From: Roseburia sp. AF12-17LB
GTDB lineage: Bacteria > Bacillota > Clostridia > Lachnospirales > Lachnospiraceae
Assembly (NCBI RefSeq): GCF_003479605.1
Contig: NZ_QUHR01000003.1
Location: forward strand, 124,001-188,000
Length of the DNA stretch: 64,000 nt
Direction: 5' to 3'
Part shown: piece after piece, positions 1 through 7,569 of the stretch
Layout of the letters: the number at the start of each line of letters is the position of its first letter
Position numbering within the stretch: the first letter of the stretch is position 1
Made by a program: the position numbers and the translations under genes
The notes under the pieces: generated by a model
The model's input: the letters and a program-made list of their open reading frames with translations, nothing else
Told to the model about the DNA's origin: nothing
Database searches by the model: none

Positions 1-765
1 ATAGGGGCAATATTCTTCCATTTTCTTTTCAATATCGCGGTTTGTCTTTCCCGCCTCCCGGATAGATTGCAGCAGTGACGACAAATAGCCGTACATGGGG
101 CTGTCATCCTTTTCCCAGCAAAGAGCGCACTGGTCGCAGGAAACACACATTTTCCCGGTTATCTCATTTTGCATCCTGCCCATTTCCTCTGCCGAGAAAC
201 TGGTATGTTCCACATTCATCCGCCCGAATATATCTGAAAGGCTTTGAAAGGACTTTGCATAGGTCAGTAGTTTTTCTTCTTCATTACTCTTTATCTCCGG
301 TATTGGCTGATTCACAAATGTGAATTCCAGAAAGCTATGTATGATACGGCTTAACACCATGGTGGCTGCAAATATAAAGACTCCTTCTAAGACCGCCATT
401 TCCGTCCGCATTCCGTCTCTTACGTTTAACATTTCTCCAAATACGGATAATAAGGTTGCCGAACAGCCTGCGCCAAAGGCAGCTATCCAGGTATAGCAGC
501 CTTTATTTACCCATTCTGCCAGCTTGATGATTACTATGGTTACCAGCAGTGTCATTACATATTTTGTCATCAGTGTCAGCGGCAGCATAAATGCCATTCC
601 AAGAAACATTCCAATTCCCAGCAGCAGTCGTCCACCCCGTTCCAGGTAAGCTGCCGCAAAATATGCCGGGATAAAAGGGTAGCAGCCTGCAAATCCTAAT
701 TTACACACTGCTACCCCTATAAAGCATATTACCGCCTGTTTCGTTCTCAATTTCTTCATTTCCAT
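1..765 (-). CDS. spoIIE: Stage II sporulation protein E, N-terminal part (cut by window edge)
   Basis: Read as the reverse complement, 255 codons run open to the left edge. The product starts MEMKKLRTKQAV and continues through a long stretch of hydrophobic segments (residues about 8-110), followed by a soluble stretch with a Cys-rich patch (CVSCDQCALCW, about residue 220). This is the membrane domain and start of the regulatory region of SpoIIE, the PP2C phosphatase that dephosphorylates SpoIIAA to activate sigma F in the forespore. The phosphatase domain lies outside the window. Two ATGs (765 and 759) follow an AGGAGG site at 4 and 10 nt, so either could be the start. It is the last gene of the rqcP-yabP-yabQ-divIC-spoIIE run, an order familiar from Clostridia. 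The identification rests on context plus the membrane/Cys pattern. Confidence 0.85.
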   Translation of the reverse strand, partial: MEMKKLRTKQAVICFIGVAVCKLGFAGCYPFIPAYFAAAYLERGGRLLLGIGMFLGMAFMLPLTLMTKYVMTLLVTIVIIKLAEWVNKGCYTWIAAFGAGCSATLLSVFGEMLNVRDGMRTEMAVLEGVFIFAATMVLSRIIHSFLEFTFVNQPIPEIKSNEEEKLLTYAKSFQSLSDIFGRMNVEHTSFSAEEMGRMQNEITGKMCVSCDQCALCWEKDDSPMYGYLSSLLQSIREAGKTNRDIEKKMEEYCPY

Positions 766-929
766 TGTTCCTCCTTCTCCTGTCATTTGTGACAGCAGAA
801 GCTATTATAGAAATGTTTGTCCGAAATCTTTGTCAAACCGTTGTCTCATTTCAAAAAAGTTTTCGGCAAAAAGCGGAATGGTTTGTCTATTTTAAGTTTT
901 TCTATGGTCTTTATGTTTTCGAAGCTGTT

Positions 930-1232
930 CTACTTCTTGTCTTCCTTGAAGATAATCTCATTTTCATGGGTCAGTCCCAGCTTGCTCTTTGCCTGGTCTT
1001 CAATATATTCCTGACTCTTGGTATATTCTTCGTAATTATCCAGCTGATTCTGACGTTCTGTTTCATCTTCTAAAGATTCCGTCAGTGCCTTCTCTCTGGC
1101 AGTATACTCCTGCTCCTTCTGGTAGAGCTTAACAATCTGAACTGACATAATCACTAAGAACATTATCGCAATCAAAGAGATACAGATTCTTCCGTTTCGT
1201 TTCTGTTTTCTTTTTCTTCGACTATTTGTCAT
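930..1232 (-). CDS. divIC: Septum formation initiator DivIC/FtsB-like
   Basis: A small bitopic protein of about 100 residues: a very basic N-terminus (RRKRKQKRNGR), one transmembrane helix (about residues 15-35), then a charged coiled coil rich in E and Q, and a C-terminal segment containing SKLGL. This is the layout of DivIC/FtsB, which joins FtsL and DivIB/FtsQ at the division septum and helps activate septal peptidoglycan synthesis. An upstream ATG at 1238 is possible, but GAGGA sits 7 nt before the ATG at 1232, which favours the shorter start. It lies 8-14 bp downstream of yabQ and upstream of spoIIE, the conserved sporulation/division neighbourhood. Confidence 0.88.
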   Translation of the reverse strand: MTNSRRKRKQKRNGRICISLIAIMFLVIMSVQIVKLYQKEQEYTAREKALTESLEDETERQNQLDNYEEYTKSQEYIEDQAKSKLGLTHENEIIFKEDKK

Positions 1233-1246
1233 ACTCATTTCCTCAT

Positions 1247-1723
1247 CTATAGTTTACATAACACCATTCTAATAGTTTTACGGATTTTTTTCAACGTTTT
1301 TTGTAATTTTCGTAATAATCTTCTGATTTTCCCTTTCAGGAAACGTAAGGGTACTGCCACCATGCGAAATACTGCCCGCAATGGTTTCCCCACTACTTGA
1401 AACAGTTTCTTAAATACTTTTACGATTCCCTTCACCAGCCATGGACTGATGGCATAATTGCATAACAGCATCCCAACGCTCATGCCCAGCATGCAAAAGC
1501 CCCGTATTGCTCCGTCATTTTCCCGGCAGAGCATAATAAATATAAATATGGCACTGCCGATGCAGTACAGCATATCCTCCACTGCAACCATCCCGGTTCT
1601 ATGGGGTATCAGCCTGCGCAGAATCCGAAGCAGGTCAAAGGCTAAGATTAACAGAAATCCCACCAGCATGAACCGGAGGAACCTTAAGGCTTCACCGGAA
1701 ATTTCCGGGCTGATTTCTATCAT
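1247..1723 (-). CDS. yabQ: Spore cortex biosynthesis protein YabQ
   Basis: A 158-residue protein with four hydrophobic stretches in its first 90 residues (ISGEALRFLRFMLVGFLL and following), then a highly basic tail full of Lys and Arg (KGKIRRLLRKLQ). YabQ is a sigma-E-dependent polytopic membrane protein needed for spore cortex formation in Bacillus subtilis. Its start overlaps the yabP stop by 4 bp (ATGA), so the two are probably translationally coupled. Length and order (rqcP-yabP-yabQ-divIC) fit the family. The basic tail is longer and more repetitive than I expect. Confidence 0.85.
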   Translation of the reverse strand: MIEISPEISGEALRFLRFMLVGFLLILAFDLLRILRRLIPHRTGMVAVEDMLYCIGSAIFIFIMLCRENDGAIRGFCMLGMSVGMLLCNYAISPWLVKGIVKVFKKLFQVVGKPLRAVFRMVAVPLRFLKGKIRRLLRKLQKTLKKIRKTIRMVLCKL

Positions 1724-2007
1724 TTAAACAACCTGCCTAAGAAGGATTCTCCGCCACCTTTGTGATAGGTTTCCACATCCGAATAGGTTAAGCCATCAAT
1801 TTTCCCTGTGACATCCACTTCCCCCTGTTCTAAGGACAGGCGGTTTACATGAAGGTCATTTCCCTTTATCAGAAGCATTCCCTGTTCTGTTTCCAGTAAA
1901 ATTTCATTTACATCAAAAGAAAGCACATCCAGCACTCCGCTGAAGTTTGCACTTTTCCGGTTTGCCAGCAATACTTTATGTGCTTTTGCTGTTTTCAATT
2001 CTTCCAT
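1720..2007 (-). CDS. yabP: Spore morphogenesis protein YabP
   Basis: A 95-residue protein matching the YabP/YqfC family: an N-terminal HKVLLANRKSANFSGVLDVLSF segment, an acidic beta-strand-rich middle (ILLETEQGMLLIKGNDLHV), and VDVTGKIDGLTYSD near the C-terminus. YabP is made in the mother cell under sigma E in Bacillus and is associated with spore coat and cortex assembly. An AGGAG site precedes the ATG by 10 nt. It overlaps yabQ by 4 bp and follows rqcP by about 80 bp. Confidence 0.88.
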   Translation of the reverse strand: MEELKTAKAHKVLLANRKSANFSGVLDVLSFDVNEILLETEQGMLLIKGNDLHVNRLSLEQGEVDVTGKIDGLTYSDVETYHKGGGESFLGRLFK

Positions 2008-2089
2008 TCAGTCTCATACTCCTTTACCCGAAAGTTAGTCCTTTCCAAAATATATGAGACTGTTTCTCTTTTTATGCGTTTTTACTCTT

Positions 2090-2329
2090 TTACAGATAGC
2101 GGAATAATTCTCCTGCCTCTTCTTTCTTGGTGGTATCTGCGATTGCAACCACTTCTACTTTCACCGTCTTCTGGCCAAACATGATTTCGATGATGTCACC
2201 TGCTTTTACATTGACGGATGCTTTCGCCGGTTTGCCATTTACGGTGACACGTCCGGCATCACAGGCTTCGTTGGCAACGGTTCTGCGTTTAATCAGGCGG
2301 GTTACCTTTAAATATTTGTCTAATCTCAT
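2090..2329 (-). CDS. rqcP: S4-domain ribosome quality-control protein RqcP (YabO/HslR-like)
   Basis: A 79-residue protein made almost entirely of an S4 RNA-binding domain: MRLDKYLKVTRLIKRRTVANEACDAGRV at the N-terminus, then VNGKPAKAS and VKAGDIIEI, the usual S4 strand and turn signatures. RqcP binds the 50S subunit and works with RqcH in C-terminal alanine tailing of stalled peptides. In Firmicutes it usually lies next to hup/hbs and yabP, as here. The upstream sequence AGAAGGTAAGCAA provides the ribosome binding site. The 5' region is immediately followed by a 521-bp foldback element (2349-2869) that separates it from hup. Confidence 0.9.
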   Translation of the reverse strand: MRLDKYLKVTRLIKRRTVANEACDAGRVTVNGKPAKASVNVKAGDIIEIMFGQKTVKVEVVAIADTTKKEEAGELFRYL

Positions 2330-2348
2330 TTGCTTACCTTCTTTCTTT

Positions 2349-2869
2349 TTGAAATTCGAAGGAAATCAGATATCTTTTCCTTCTTTCAAGCACAGCATGT
2401 ACAGGAAACAATCCTGCCAAATCAGAATGTTGTAATTGCAAGGCTGCGTTTTTTCTTTTCTGATAAAACCAGTCTTTCCAATGTTTGACAAAATGCGGTG
2501 GATTGTTCGTCTGCATGCGGATACATGAACGAGACGGTTAGGGCGGCTTGCATTCTTTGGAGCAACCGGCAACGCTGACACAGGGATGTGTCAGCGAGGT
2601 GCAATTGGAGCATGGATGCGACTTTGCGCCGGTTGCCGGAACAGCCATTTTCTTTTAAAAGAATGCCTAGCCGCCCTTACTGGCGAGTGTCGTATCCGCA
2701 GCAGACGGACAACCGCCGCATTCCGTCAAAGCAACCGGAAAGACAGGTTCTGCCAGAAAAAACACAGCCCTGAAATTACCACGCATTCTGATTTCACGCA
2801 GCATTCTTTCCTGTACATGCTTTACTTTAAAAAAATAAAAAATAAATCTCTTTCTCCTTCGAATTTCAA
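2349..2869 (+). repeat. Foldback element copy 1 (about 521 bp, canonical orientation)
   Basis: The whole interval is an imperfect palindrome. Its ends are TTGAAATTCGAAGGA at 2349-2363 and the exact reverse complement at 2855-2869, and the arms stay complementary inward through ACAGGAAA, ATCAGAATG, GTCTTTCC, ATGCGG, GTCTGC and GCGGATAC to an inner stem AGGGCGGCT/AGCCGCCCT. The central 70 nt (2568-2637) fold as a three-way junction: closing stem GGCAAC/GTTGCC, hairpin CGCTGACACA/TGTGTCAGCG, and hairpin GGTGCAA/TTGCGCC with loop CATGGATG. Three more copies occur in this window. It fills the gap between hup and rqcP and abuts the hup terminator. No transposase or convincing ORF is inside, and I found no clear target-site duplication. 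Confidence 0.85.
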
Positions 2870-2870
2870 T

Positions 2871-2914
2871 AAAAAAAGGTGTAGCAAAAGCAGTTTTCTA
2901 CTTTCGTTACACCT
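2871..2914 (-). terminator. Rho-independent terminator of hup
   Basis: On the minus strand, AGGTGTAACGAAAGTAG pairs with CTGCTTTTGCTACACCT around an AAAA loop and is followed by a run of seven T. It lies 24 bp past the hup stop codon. Confidence 0.9.
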
Positions 2915-2937
2915 CTAATCAGAATCATTTTATCAAC

Positions 2938-3213
2938 TTATTTATTGATTAAATCTTTTAAAGCTTTTCCTGCTTTGAACTTAGGTGCTTTAGAAGCTGG
3001 AATAACCATCTCTTTACCGCTCTGTGGGTTTCTTCCTGTTCTTTCAGCTCTTTCAGATACTTCGAAAGTACCGAATCCAACTAACTGGATTTTCTCACCT
3101 TTTTTTAATTCTTCAGCTACGATATCAGTGAAAGCTTTTAAAGCTGCCTCTGCATCTTTTTTAGATAAAGCTGTTTTTTCAGCCATAGCTGATACTAATT
3201 CTGCTTTGTTCAT
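2938..3213 (-). CDS. hup: DNA-binding protein HU
   Basis: A 91-residue histone-like HU protein: MNKAELVSAMAEKT at the start, the dimerisation helices, then the DNA-binding arm GFGTFEVSERAERTGRNPQSG with the canonical RxGRNPxTG-type motif (Ser in place of Thr) and a C-terminal basic FKAGKALKDLI. HU bends and compacts DNA as a dimer and supports replication and recombination. The reading frame stays open upstream of this Met, but AGAGGAGGAAT immediately precedes MNKAEL, so this start is chosen. It has its own strong promoter (3285-3313) and terminator, so it is monocistronic. Confidence 0.95.
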   Translation of the reverse strand: MNKAELVSAMAEKTALSKKDAEAALKAFTDIVAEELKKGEKIQLVGFGTFEVSERAERTGRNPQSGKEMVIPASKAPKFKAGKALKDLINK

Positions 3214-3284
3214 GTTAAAATTCCTCCTCTGGATTTTATAATTCTTCTTGAGGTCTACACTCTCCAAGATTACCTACGAATATA

Positions 3285-3313
3285 TTTATACTTGTTTTTC
3301 CTTTATTTGTCAA
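3285..3313 (-). promoter_or_regulatory. Sigma-A promoter of hup
   Basis: On the minus strand there is TTGACA (3308-3313), a 17-nt spacer, then TATAAA (3285-3290), about 70 bp upstream of the hup start codon. The -35 is a perfect match and the spacing is ideal. Confidence 0.85.
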
Positions 3314-3347
3314 GGAAAATACGGTAAATTAAGGCATACAATTTGGT

Positions 3348-5084
3348 CTATAACATTTTGTTGATTTTGTCCAAAACTGCTTTTCCAAGGACTTCATATT
3401 TCTGCTCTGCTTCTTCCATAGATGAACCCTTCACACCAATGTAGAATTTTACTTTCGGCTCGGTACCGGATGGTCTTACACAGAACCACGCAGCATCGTT
3501 TAATTCATAGTAAAGTACATTAGAGCTTGGAAGTCCTGTTGCTGTTACTGCTCCGGTTGCAAGGTCTGTAATGGTATCCTTCTTGTAATCACGTACTTTT
3601 TCAACTTTATAGCCACCGATTTCAGTTAAAGTTTCGCTGCGCAGTGTATCCATGATTTCCTGAATCTTAGCCAGACCCTCGATTCCCTTTAATGTAATAG
3701 ACTCAACATGGTCTTTATAGTATCCATATTTTTCATACATGGCAAGCATTGCATCCCAAAGAGTCATATTCTTGGTCTTGTAATATGCAGCAGCCTCACA
3801 TAACGCCATAGATGCTACCACTGCATCCTTATCTCTTGCATAGGTTCCGGTCAGGCAGCCGTAGCTTTCTTCCATACCAAAGAGGTAGGTTCCTTTTCCG
3901 GTCTTTTCGAACTCTAAGATTTTGCCGCCGATAAACTTGAATCCGGTTAATACTTCGATTAACTGAATGCCATAGTATTCTGCAATGGCATCTGCCATAT
4001 TGGTAGATACGATGGATTTGATAAATGCACCATCTGCCGGCAGGGAGCCGTTGATTGCTTTCTTTTGTCCGATGATATAATCACCAATCAGGCAGCCGGA
4101 CATATTTCCGGTTAAGGAATGATATTCTCCCGTCTTAGAATCCTTTACATATACACCGAGGCGGTCTGCATCCGGGTCAGTTGCAAGGATTAAGTCTGCA
4201 TCTACTTTCCTGCCCAGTGCAAGTCCCAATGCAAATGCTTCCTCTGCCTCCGGGTTCGGATAACTTACGGTTGGGAAATCTCCATCCGGAAGTTCCTGTT
4301 CCGGAACAACATATACATTTTCAAAGCCAAGCTCTTTTAACACACGGCGGACCGGGATATTTCCTGTTCCATGTAATGGTGTGTATACAATCTTAAGGTC
4401 TTTGCCTACTGCATCAATGGCATCCTGATGTACCACAAGCTTCTTAAGCTCTGCAATATAAGCATCATCGATTGCCGCACCGATAGTCTCATAAAGGCCT
4501 GCTGCCCTGGCATCCTCTAAGGACATGGTCTTAACGGTGCTGTAATCAGTTACTTTCTTTACTTCATCCATAATTCCGGTATCATGAGGTGGTGTAATCT
4601 GTGCACCGTCCTCCCAGTATACCTTGTACCCATTGTATTCTGGCGGGTTGTGGCTTGCTGTAATATTAATTCCGGCAGTGCATCCTAATTTACGGACTGC
4701 ATAAGATAATTCCGGTGTTGGTCTTAATGACTCAAATACATATGCTTTGATTCCGTTTGCTGCAAGGCAAAGTGCGGATTCATCTGCAAATTCCGGTGAC
4801 ATATGTCTGGAATCGAAAGCAATTGCCACACCCTTATCCTGTGCATTTACTTTTAAAATATAATTTGCAAGACCCTGTGTTGCTTTGCGGACAGTATAGA
4901 TGTTCATACGGTTGGTACCGGCACCGATTACCCCACGTAATCCTGCTGTACCAAACTCAAGATCTTTATAGAAACGATCCTCAATTTCCTTGTCATTGTC
5001 TTTGATTGCCTGAAGTTCAGCCTTGGTTGCCTCATCAAAATACGCTCCCTCAAGCCATGCTTCGTAAGTTTCCTTGTAACCCAT
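3348..5084 (-). CDS. pgcA: Phosphoglucomutase/phosphomannomutase
   Basis: A 578-residue alpha-D-phosphohexomutase that interconverts glucose-1-phosphate and glucose-6-phosphate (possibly also mannose phosphates), linking glycolysis to glycogen and cell-wall sugars. Visible signatures: GTAGLRG near residue 50 (phosphate contact), the phosphoserine loop TASHNPPEYNGYK (about 150), the metal-binding DPDADRLG (about 305), the sugar-binding GMEESYG (about 400), and the C-terminal phosphate-binding RPSGTEPKVK. The length fits PgcA/YhxB-type enzymes. The frame is open further upstream, but AGGAGGAAATCAGGA directly precedes MGYKET, fixing the start at 5084. It is transcribed alone, downstream of the PEGA lipoprotein gene. 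Confidence 0.92.
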   Translation of the reverse strand: MGYKETYEAWLEGAYFDEATKAELQAIKDNDKEIEDRFYKDLEFGTAGLRGVIGAGTNRMNIYTVRKATQGLANYILKVNAQDKGVAIAFDSRHMSPEFADESALCLAANGIKAYVFESLRPTPELSYAVRKLGCTAGINITASHNPPEYNGYKVYWEDGAQITPPHDTGIMDEVKKVTDYSTVKTMSLEDARAAGLYETIGAAIDDAYIAELKKLVVHQDAIDAVGKDLKIVYTPLHGTGNIPVRRVLKELGFENVYVVPEQELPDGDFPTVSYPNPEAEEAFALGLALGRKVDADLILATDPDADRLGVYVKDSKTGEYHSLTGNMSGCLIGDYIIGQKKAINGSLPADGAFIKSIVSTNMADAIAEYYGIQLIEVLTGFKFIGGKILEFEKTGKGTYLFGMEESYGCLTGTYARDKDAVVASMALCEAAAYYKTKNMTLWDAMLAMYEKYGYYKDHVESITLKGIEGLAKIQEIMDTLRSETLTEIGGYKVEKVRDYKKDTITDLATGAVTATGLPSSNVLYYELNDAAWFCVRPSGTEPKVKFYIGVKGSSMEEAEQKYEVLGKAVLDKINKML

Positions 5085-5130
5085 TCCTGATTTCCTCCTA
5101 CTTTTCATTTATGTTGTTTACCAAAAGAGC

Positions 5131-5143
5131 CTGCCAGTGGCAG
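5131..5143 (-). terminator. Possible weak terminator after the PEGA lipoprotein gene
   Basis: A short stem (CTGCC/GGCAG on the minus strand) followed by TCTTTTGG lies between the lipoprotein stop and pgcA. The stem is short and the T-run interrupted, so this is tentative. Confidence 0.35.
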
Positions 5144-5178
5144 CCTCCTTCGGATGTCTCGCCCTTTCATTTCTCCCA

Positions 5179-6441
5179 CTAATTCGTAAGACTGTTAACT
5201 ACCTGATTTAATGTACTTGTCGAAGAATTATTGTTACTGGTTAATGTATCAATAATTTCACTCAATGCCTTCCTATATGCATCAGAGTCACTGGATGAAC
5301 TTCCACTGGAGCTGTTCGTTCCACTGGAATTCGATGTACTGTCGGAATGCTTATGCTCCACGGTTGTGTTCTCTTCATTTCCGGCAGTTTCCGTCGATTC
5401 TGTCTCTGTACTGCCCGTATCATCACCTGACAACGCAATCTCTATCTGCGCTTCCGGCGAATTTACATATAGCCGCTTCGACCAGGTGTCATATCCATCT
5501 GCAGTAATCTGTATGGAATGGATGCCATACTGCAGCTGTAATGGCTGTGTATAATCAACCTGACTACCATCAATATACATCAAAGCGCCTGCAACATCAA
5601 CCGCAAAGGTTAAAGTACAATATTTCGGATCCTCACCCTTTATGGAATCTACATCCACGGAAATCTGCTCATTTCTTGTTACAGCTACCTCTGTGGAACC
5701 GCCGTAGCCATTGCCGGCAACGGTTAATTCATAGGTTCCTTCCGGCACCTCTAACTGCATATTCTCCGTGATCTTATAATAATTCTTATGATTCAGGCTT
5801 AACCAGCCGCCCTCTAATGCCTGTGTATTTACAAGCTGGATGACTCCATGTCCTGTTGTAACGGACACTGACAGCACTTTCCGGTCAATTCCCTGTATTC
5901 TTAAGGTGTCCTGTCCGGTAACTGCGGACAATTCTATGGCTGCATCTCCGGAAAACACTTGTAATTCTTCATCATAAGAATACTTTGTGTCTCCTATGGT
6001 AAATATCTTATCTTCTTCATTATAGGAAAATTTTCCGATATCGTCCATCTCCCATGCATCTGCCGACTGCTCCACCTTTTCTAATATCAGGTCTTTATCC
6101 CGGAGTGTTAAAGTAACCACTTTTCCCGGTACCATGGATGCAGCCGAAATCAGACTGCCATGTCTGTCTTTAAAAATTGTCCCATCTGTATAAGAATACT
6201 GTTCATAACGTCCCGTGTCAATATTCAGAAATGTCATTGTTGAAAGTGTTGTATCAGCACCACTTACCGTATACAAGCTGCTTTCCTCTGCCTGTGTCAC
6301 TTCCTCCGTTGCTGCCTCAACACCTGATACATAGCCTTTCATGCTGACAGGCCCATCGTCTTTCCTTCCACAGCCGCTCAAGGCCACAAATACTGTGAAA
6401 ATAACCAAGGCCAACAGCCAGTGCTTCCCTGATTGCTTCAT
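5179..6441 (-). CDS. PEGA-domain lipoprotein of unknown function
   Basis: A 420-residue secreted lipoprotein. MKQSGKHW is followed by a hydrophobic signal ending in VALSGC (lipobox, Cys about residue 24). The middle is beta-rich with repeated G-x-Y/T patterns. Two PEGA-like stretches are visible (QLEVPEGTYELTVAGNGYGG and the later MYIDGSQVDYTQPLQLQYGIH), a fold found in surface proteins. The last 80 residues are a low-complexity Ser/Thr/Asn/Asp tail ending NSSTSTLNQVVNSLTN. The start at 6441 is chosen because AGAGGTGCGAA precedes it. An in-frame Met at 6495 lacks a ribosome site and would put 18 charged residues before the signal. It is the last gene of the cca-cotS-lipoprotein run. The function is unknown; a cell-surface role is inferred. 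Confidence 0.75.
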   Translation of the reverse strand: MKQSGKHWLLALVIFTVFVALSGCGRKDDGPVSMKGYVSGVEAATEEVTQAEESSLYTVSGADTTLSTMTFLNIDTGRYEQYSYTDGTIFKDRHGSLISAASMVPGKVVTLTLRDKDLILEKVEQSADAWEMDDIGKFSYNEEDKIFTIGDTKYSYDEELQVFSGDAAIELSAVTGQDTLRIQGIDRKVLSVSVTTGHGVIQLVNTQALEGGWLSLNHKNYYKITENMQLEVPEGTYELTVAGNGYGGSTEVAVTRNEQISVDVDSIKGEDPKYCTLTFAVDVAGALMYIDGSQVDYTQPLQLQYGIHSIQITADGYDTWSKRLYVNSPEAQIEIALSGDDTGSTETESTETAGNEENTTVEHKHSDSTSNSSGTNSSSGSSSSDSDAYRKALSEIIDTLTSNNNSSTSTLNQVVNSLTN

Positions 6442-6507
6442 TTCGCACCTCTTTTTCTCCTGTATGCTCTTTTCCTCCGGCAATTGCCTGTACATGATTA
6501 TACATGA

Positions 6508-7569
6508 TTATTCCACAAAATAAAATAACATTCTTAAAAACTGCTGGCGGATTTCTTCCTGTTCGATAACCCGGTTCAACTTCTCAATGTCTCTGCCGGA
6601 CACCCACGCCTTATTGGCATTAAAGTAGTGATTTGCCACTTTCCAGAACTTCTGTGGGTATGCCATCCTTACATAAAGCTGCTCCCATTCCTCTGGTAAT
6701 AATTTTCGTCTTTTTTCGTAAGCTGCCAGCATATCCGTTGCCAGCCCGATATTAAAATTATGTTTTTCCATCAGTTTCCGTAAGAAATGCGCCAGATCCC
6801 CTACCAGCACATCATAATGTGCCTGTTCAAAATTTGTAATTATAATTTTACCATGGGTAAATAATACATTATGCTGGTTAAAGTCTCCATGGCAGATTCC
6901 ATACATTGCTGCTTCCTGGCTCTGCTTTCCGCTCTGCCCCTGCGTTTCACCCGGATTTGGTTTCATCAGCCGATGTTCCACGTCCAGTGCCTGTTTTAAG
7001 AAAATCTCATAATTGCGCATAAATATCATTTCAAACTCATTCTTTTTATGCTTTCCATGAATATAATTGCGCACCTTTTTAAGCTCCCGGTTGTGCCGGA
7101 ATACCTCCATGGCATAATCCTGTCCGCCAATTTTTAAATTTTCATCCTCCACCTTCTGCAGGACAAGATGCAGCTTTGCCAGTTCTTCTACCGCAGCAAG
7201 TACATCATCACGGCTCCTGGTCTCACACTCCCTGCCCTCTATATATTTTCTGGCATAGTACCATGTTTCATCCACCTCCTGGACTAAAATTTCTCCTTCC
7301 CTGGTATGTATGATTTCATCTGCTTCTATTCCATTTTCTTTCAGACGGAGCAAAACATGTTCTATAGCTTCCGCTCTGCCTTTTGACCCGCGAAAAGATC
7401 CTATTATTATTTTTCCGCCCTCTGATGTCGTGCAGATATAGGTTCCCCTTCCTTTCTGGATGGCGGTTACCTCAAACGGATACTGTTCTAACAACTGGCT
7501 CGATAAATTATACACAAAAACCCCTCCATACGACGAATTCGCACAAATCTTTATGCGTCTTTCTATCAT
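6508..7569 (-). CDS. CotS-family spore coat protein (kinase-like fold)
   Basis: A 353-residue protein of the CotS/CotI/YutH family, which has an aminoglycoside-phosphotransferase-like fold and is found in spore coats. Visible pieces: a glycine-containing N-lobe (EVTAIQKGRGTYICTTSEGGKIIIGSFRG), a Brenner-type catalytic loop CHGDFNQHNVLF (about 220), and a metal-loop region ITNFEQAHYDVLVGDLAHFLRK in which the canonical DFG/IDFD Asp is replaced by Asn-Phe (NFEQ). The family is usually assigned to coat assembly. Whether it phosphorylates anything is unclear, and the altered loop argues for weakened catalysis. Its start overlaps the cca stop by 4 bp (ATGA). Confidence 0.75.
   Translation of the reverse strand: MIERRIKICANSSYGGVFVYNLSSQLLEQYPFEVTAIQKGRGTYICTTSEGGKIIIGSFRGSKGRAEAIEHVLLRLKENGIEADEIIHTREGEILVQEVDETWYYARKYIEGRECETRSRDDVLAAVEELAKLHLVLQKVEDENLKIGGQDYAMEVFRHNRELKKVRNYIHGKHKKNEFEMIFMRNYEIFLKQALDVEHRLMKPNPGETQGQSGKQSQEAAMYGICHGDFNQHNVLFTHGKIIITNFEQAHYDVLVGDLAHFLRKLMEKHNFNIGLATDMLAAYEKRRKLLPEEWEQLYVRMAYPQKFWKVANHYFNANKAWVSGRDIEKLNRVIEQEEIRQQFLRMLFYFVE

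Noticed and set aside
2349..2869. Foldback elements as insertion sequences
   Set aside because: No transposase gene, no clear target duplication, and the inverted repeat spans the whole element. A MITE-like origin stays possible and is covered in the findings.
2334..2918. Several overlapping reading frames of 60-110 codons on both strands in the gap between rqcP and hup
   Set aside because: They fall inside foldback copy 1, have no ribosome sites and no recognisable protein features. Open frames on both strands are expected from the palindrome.
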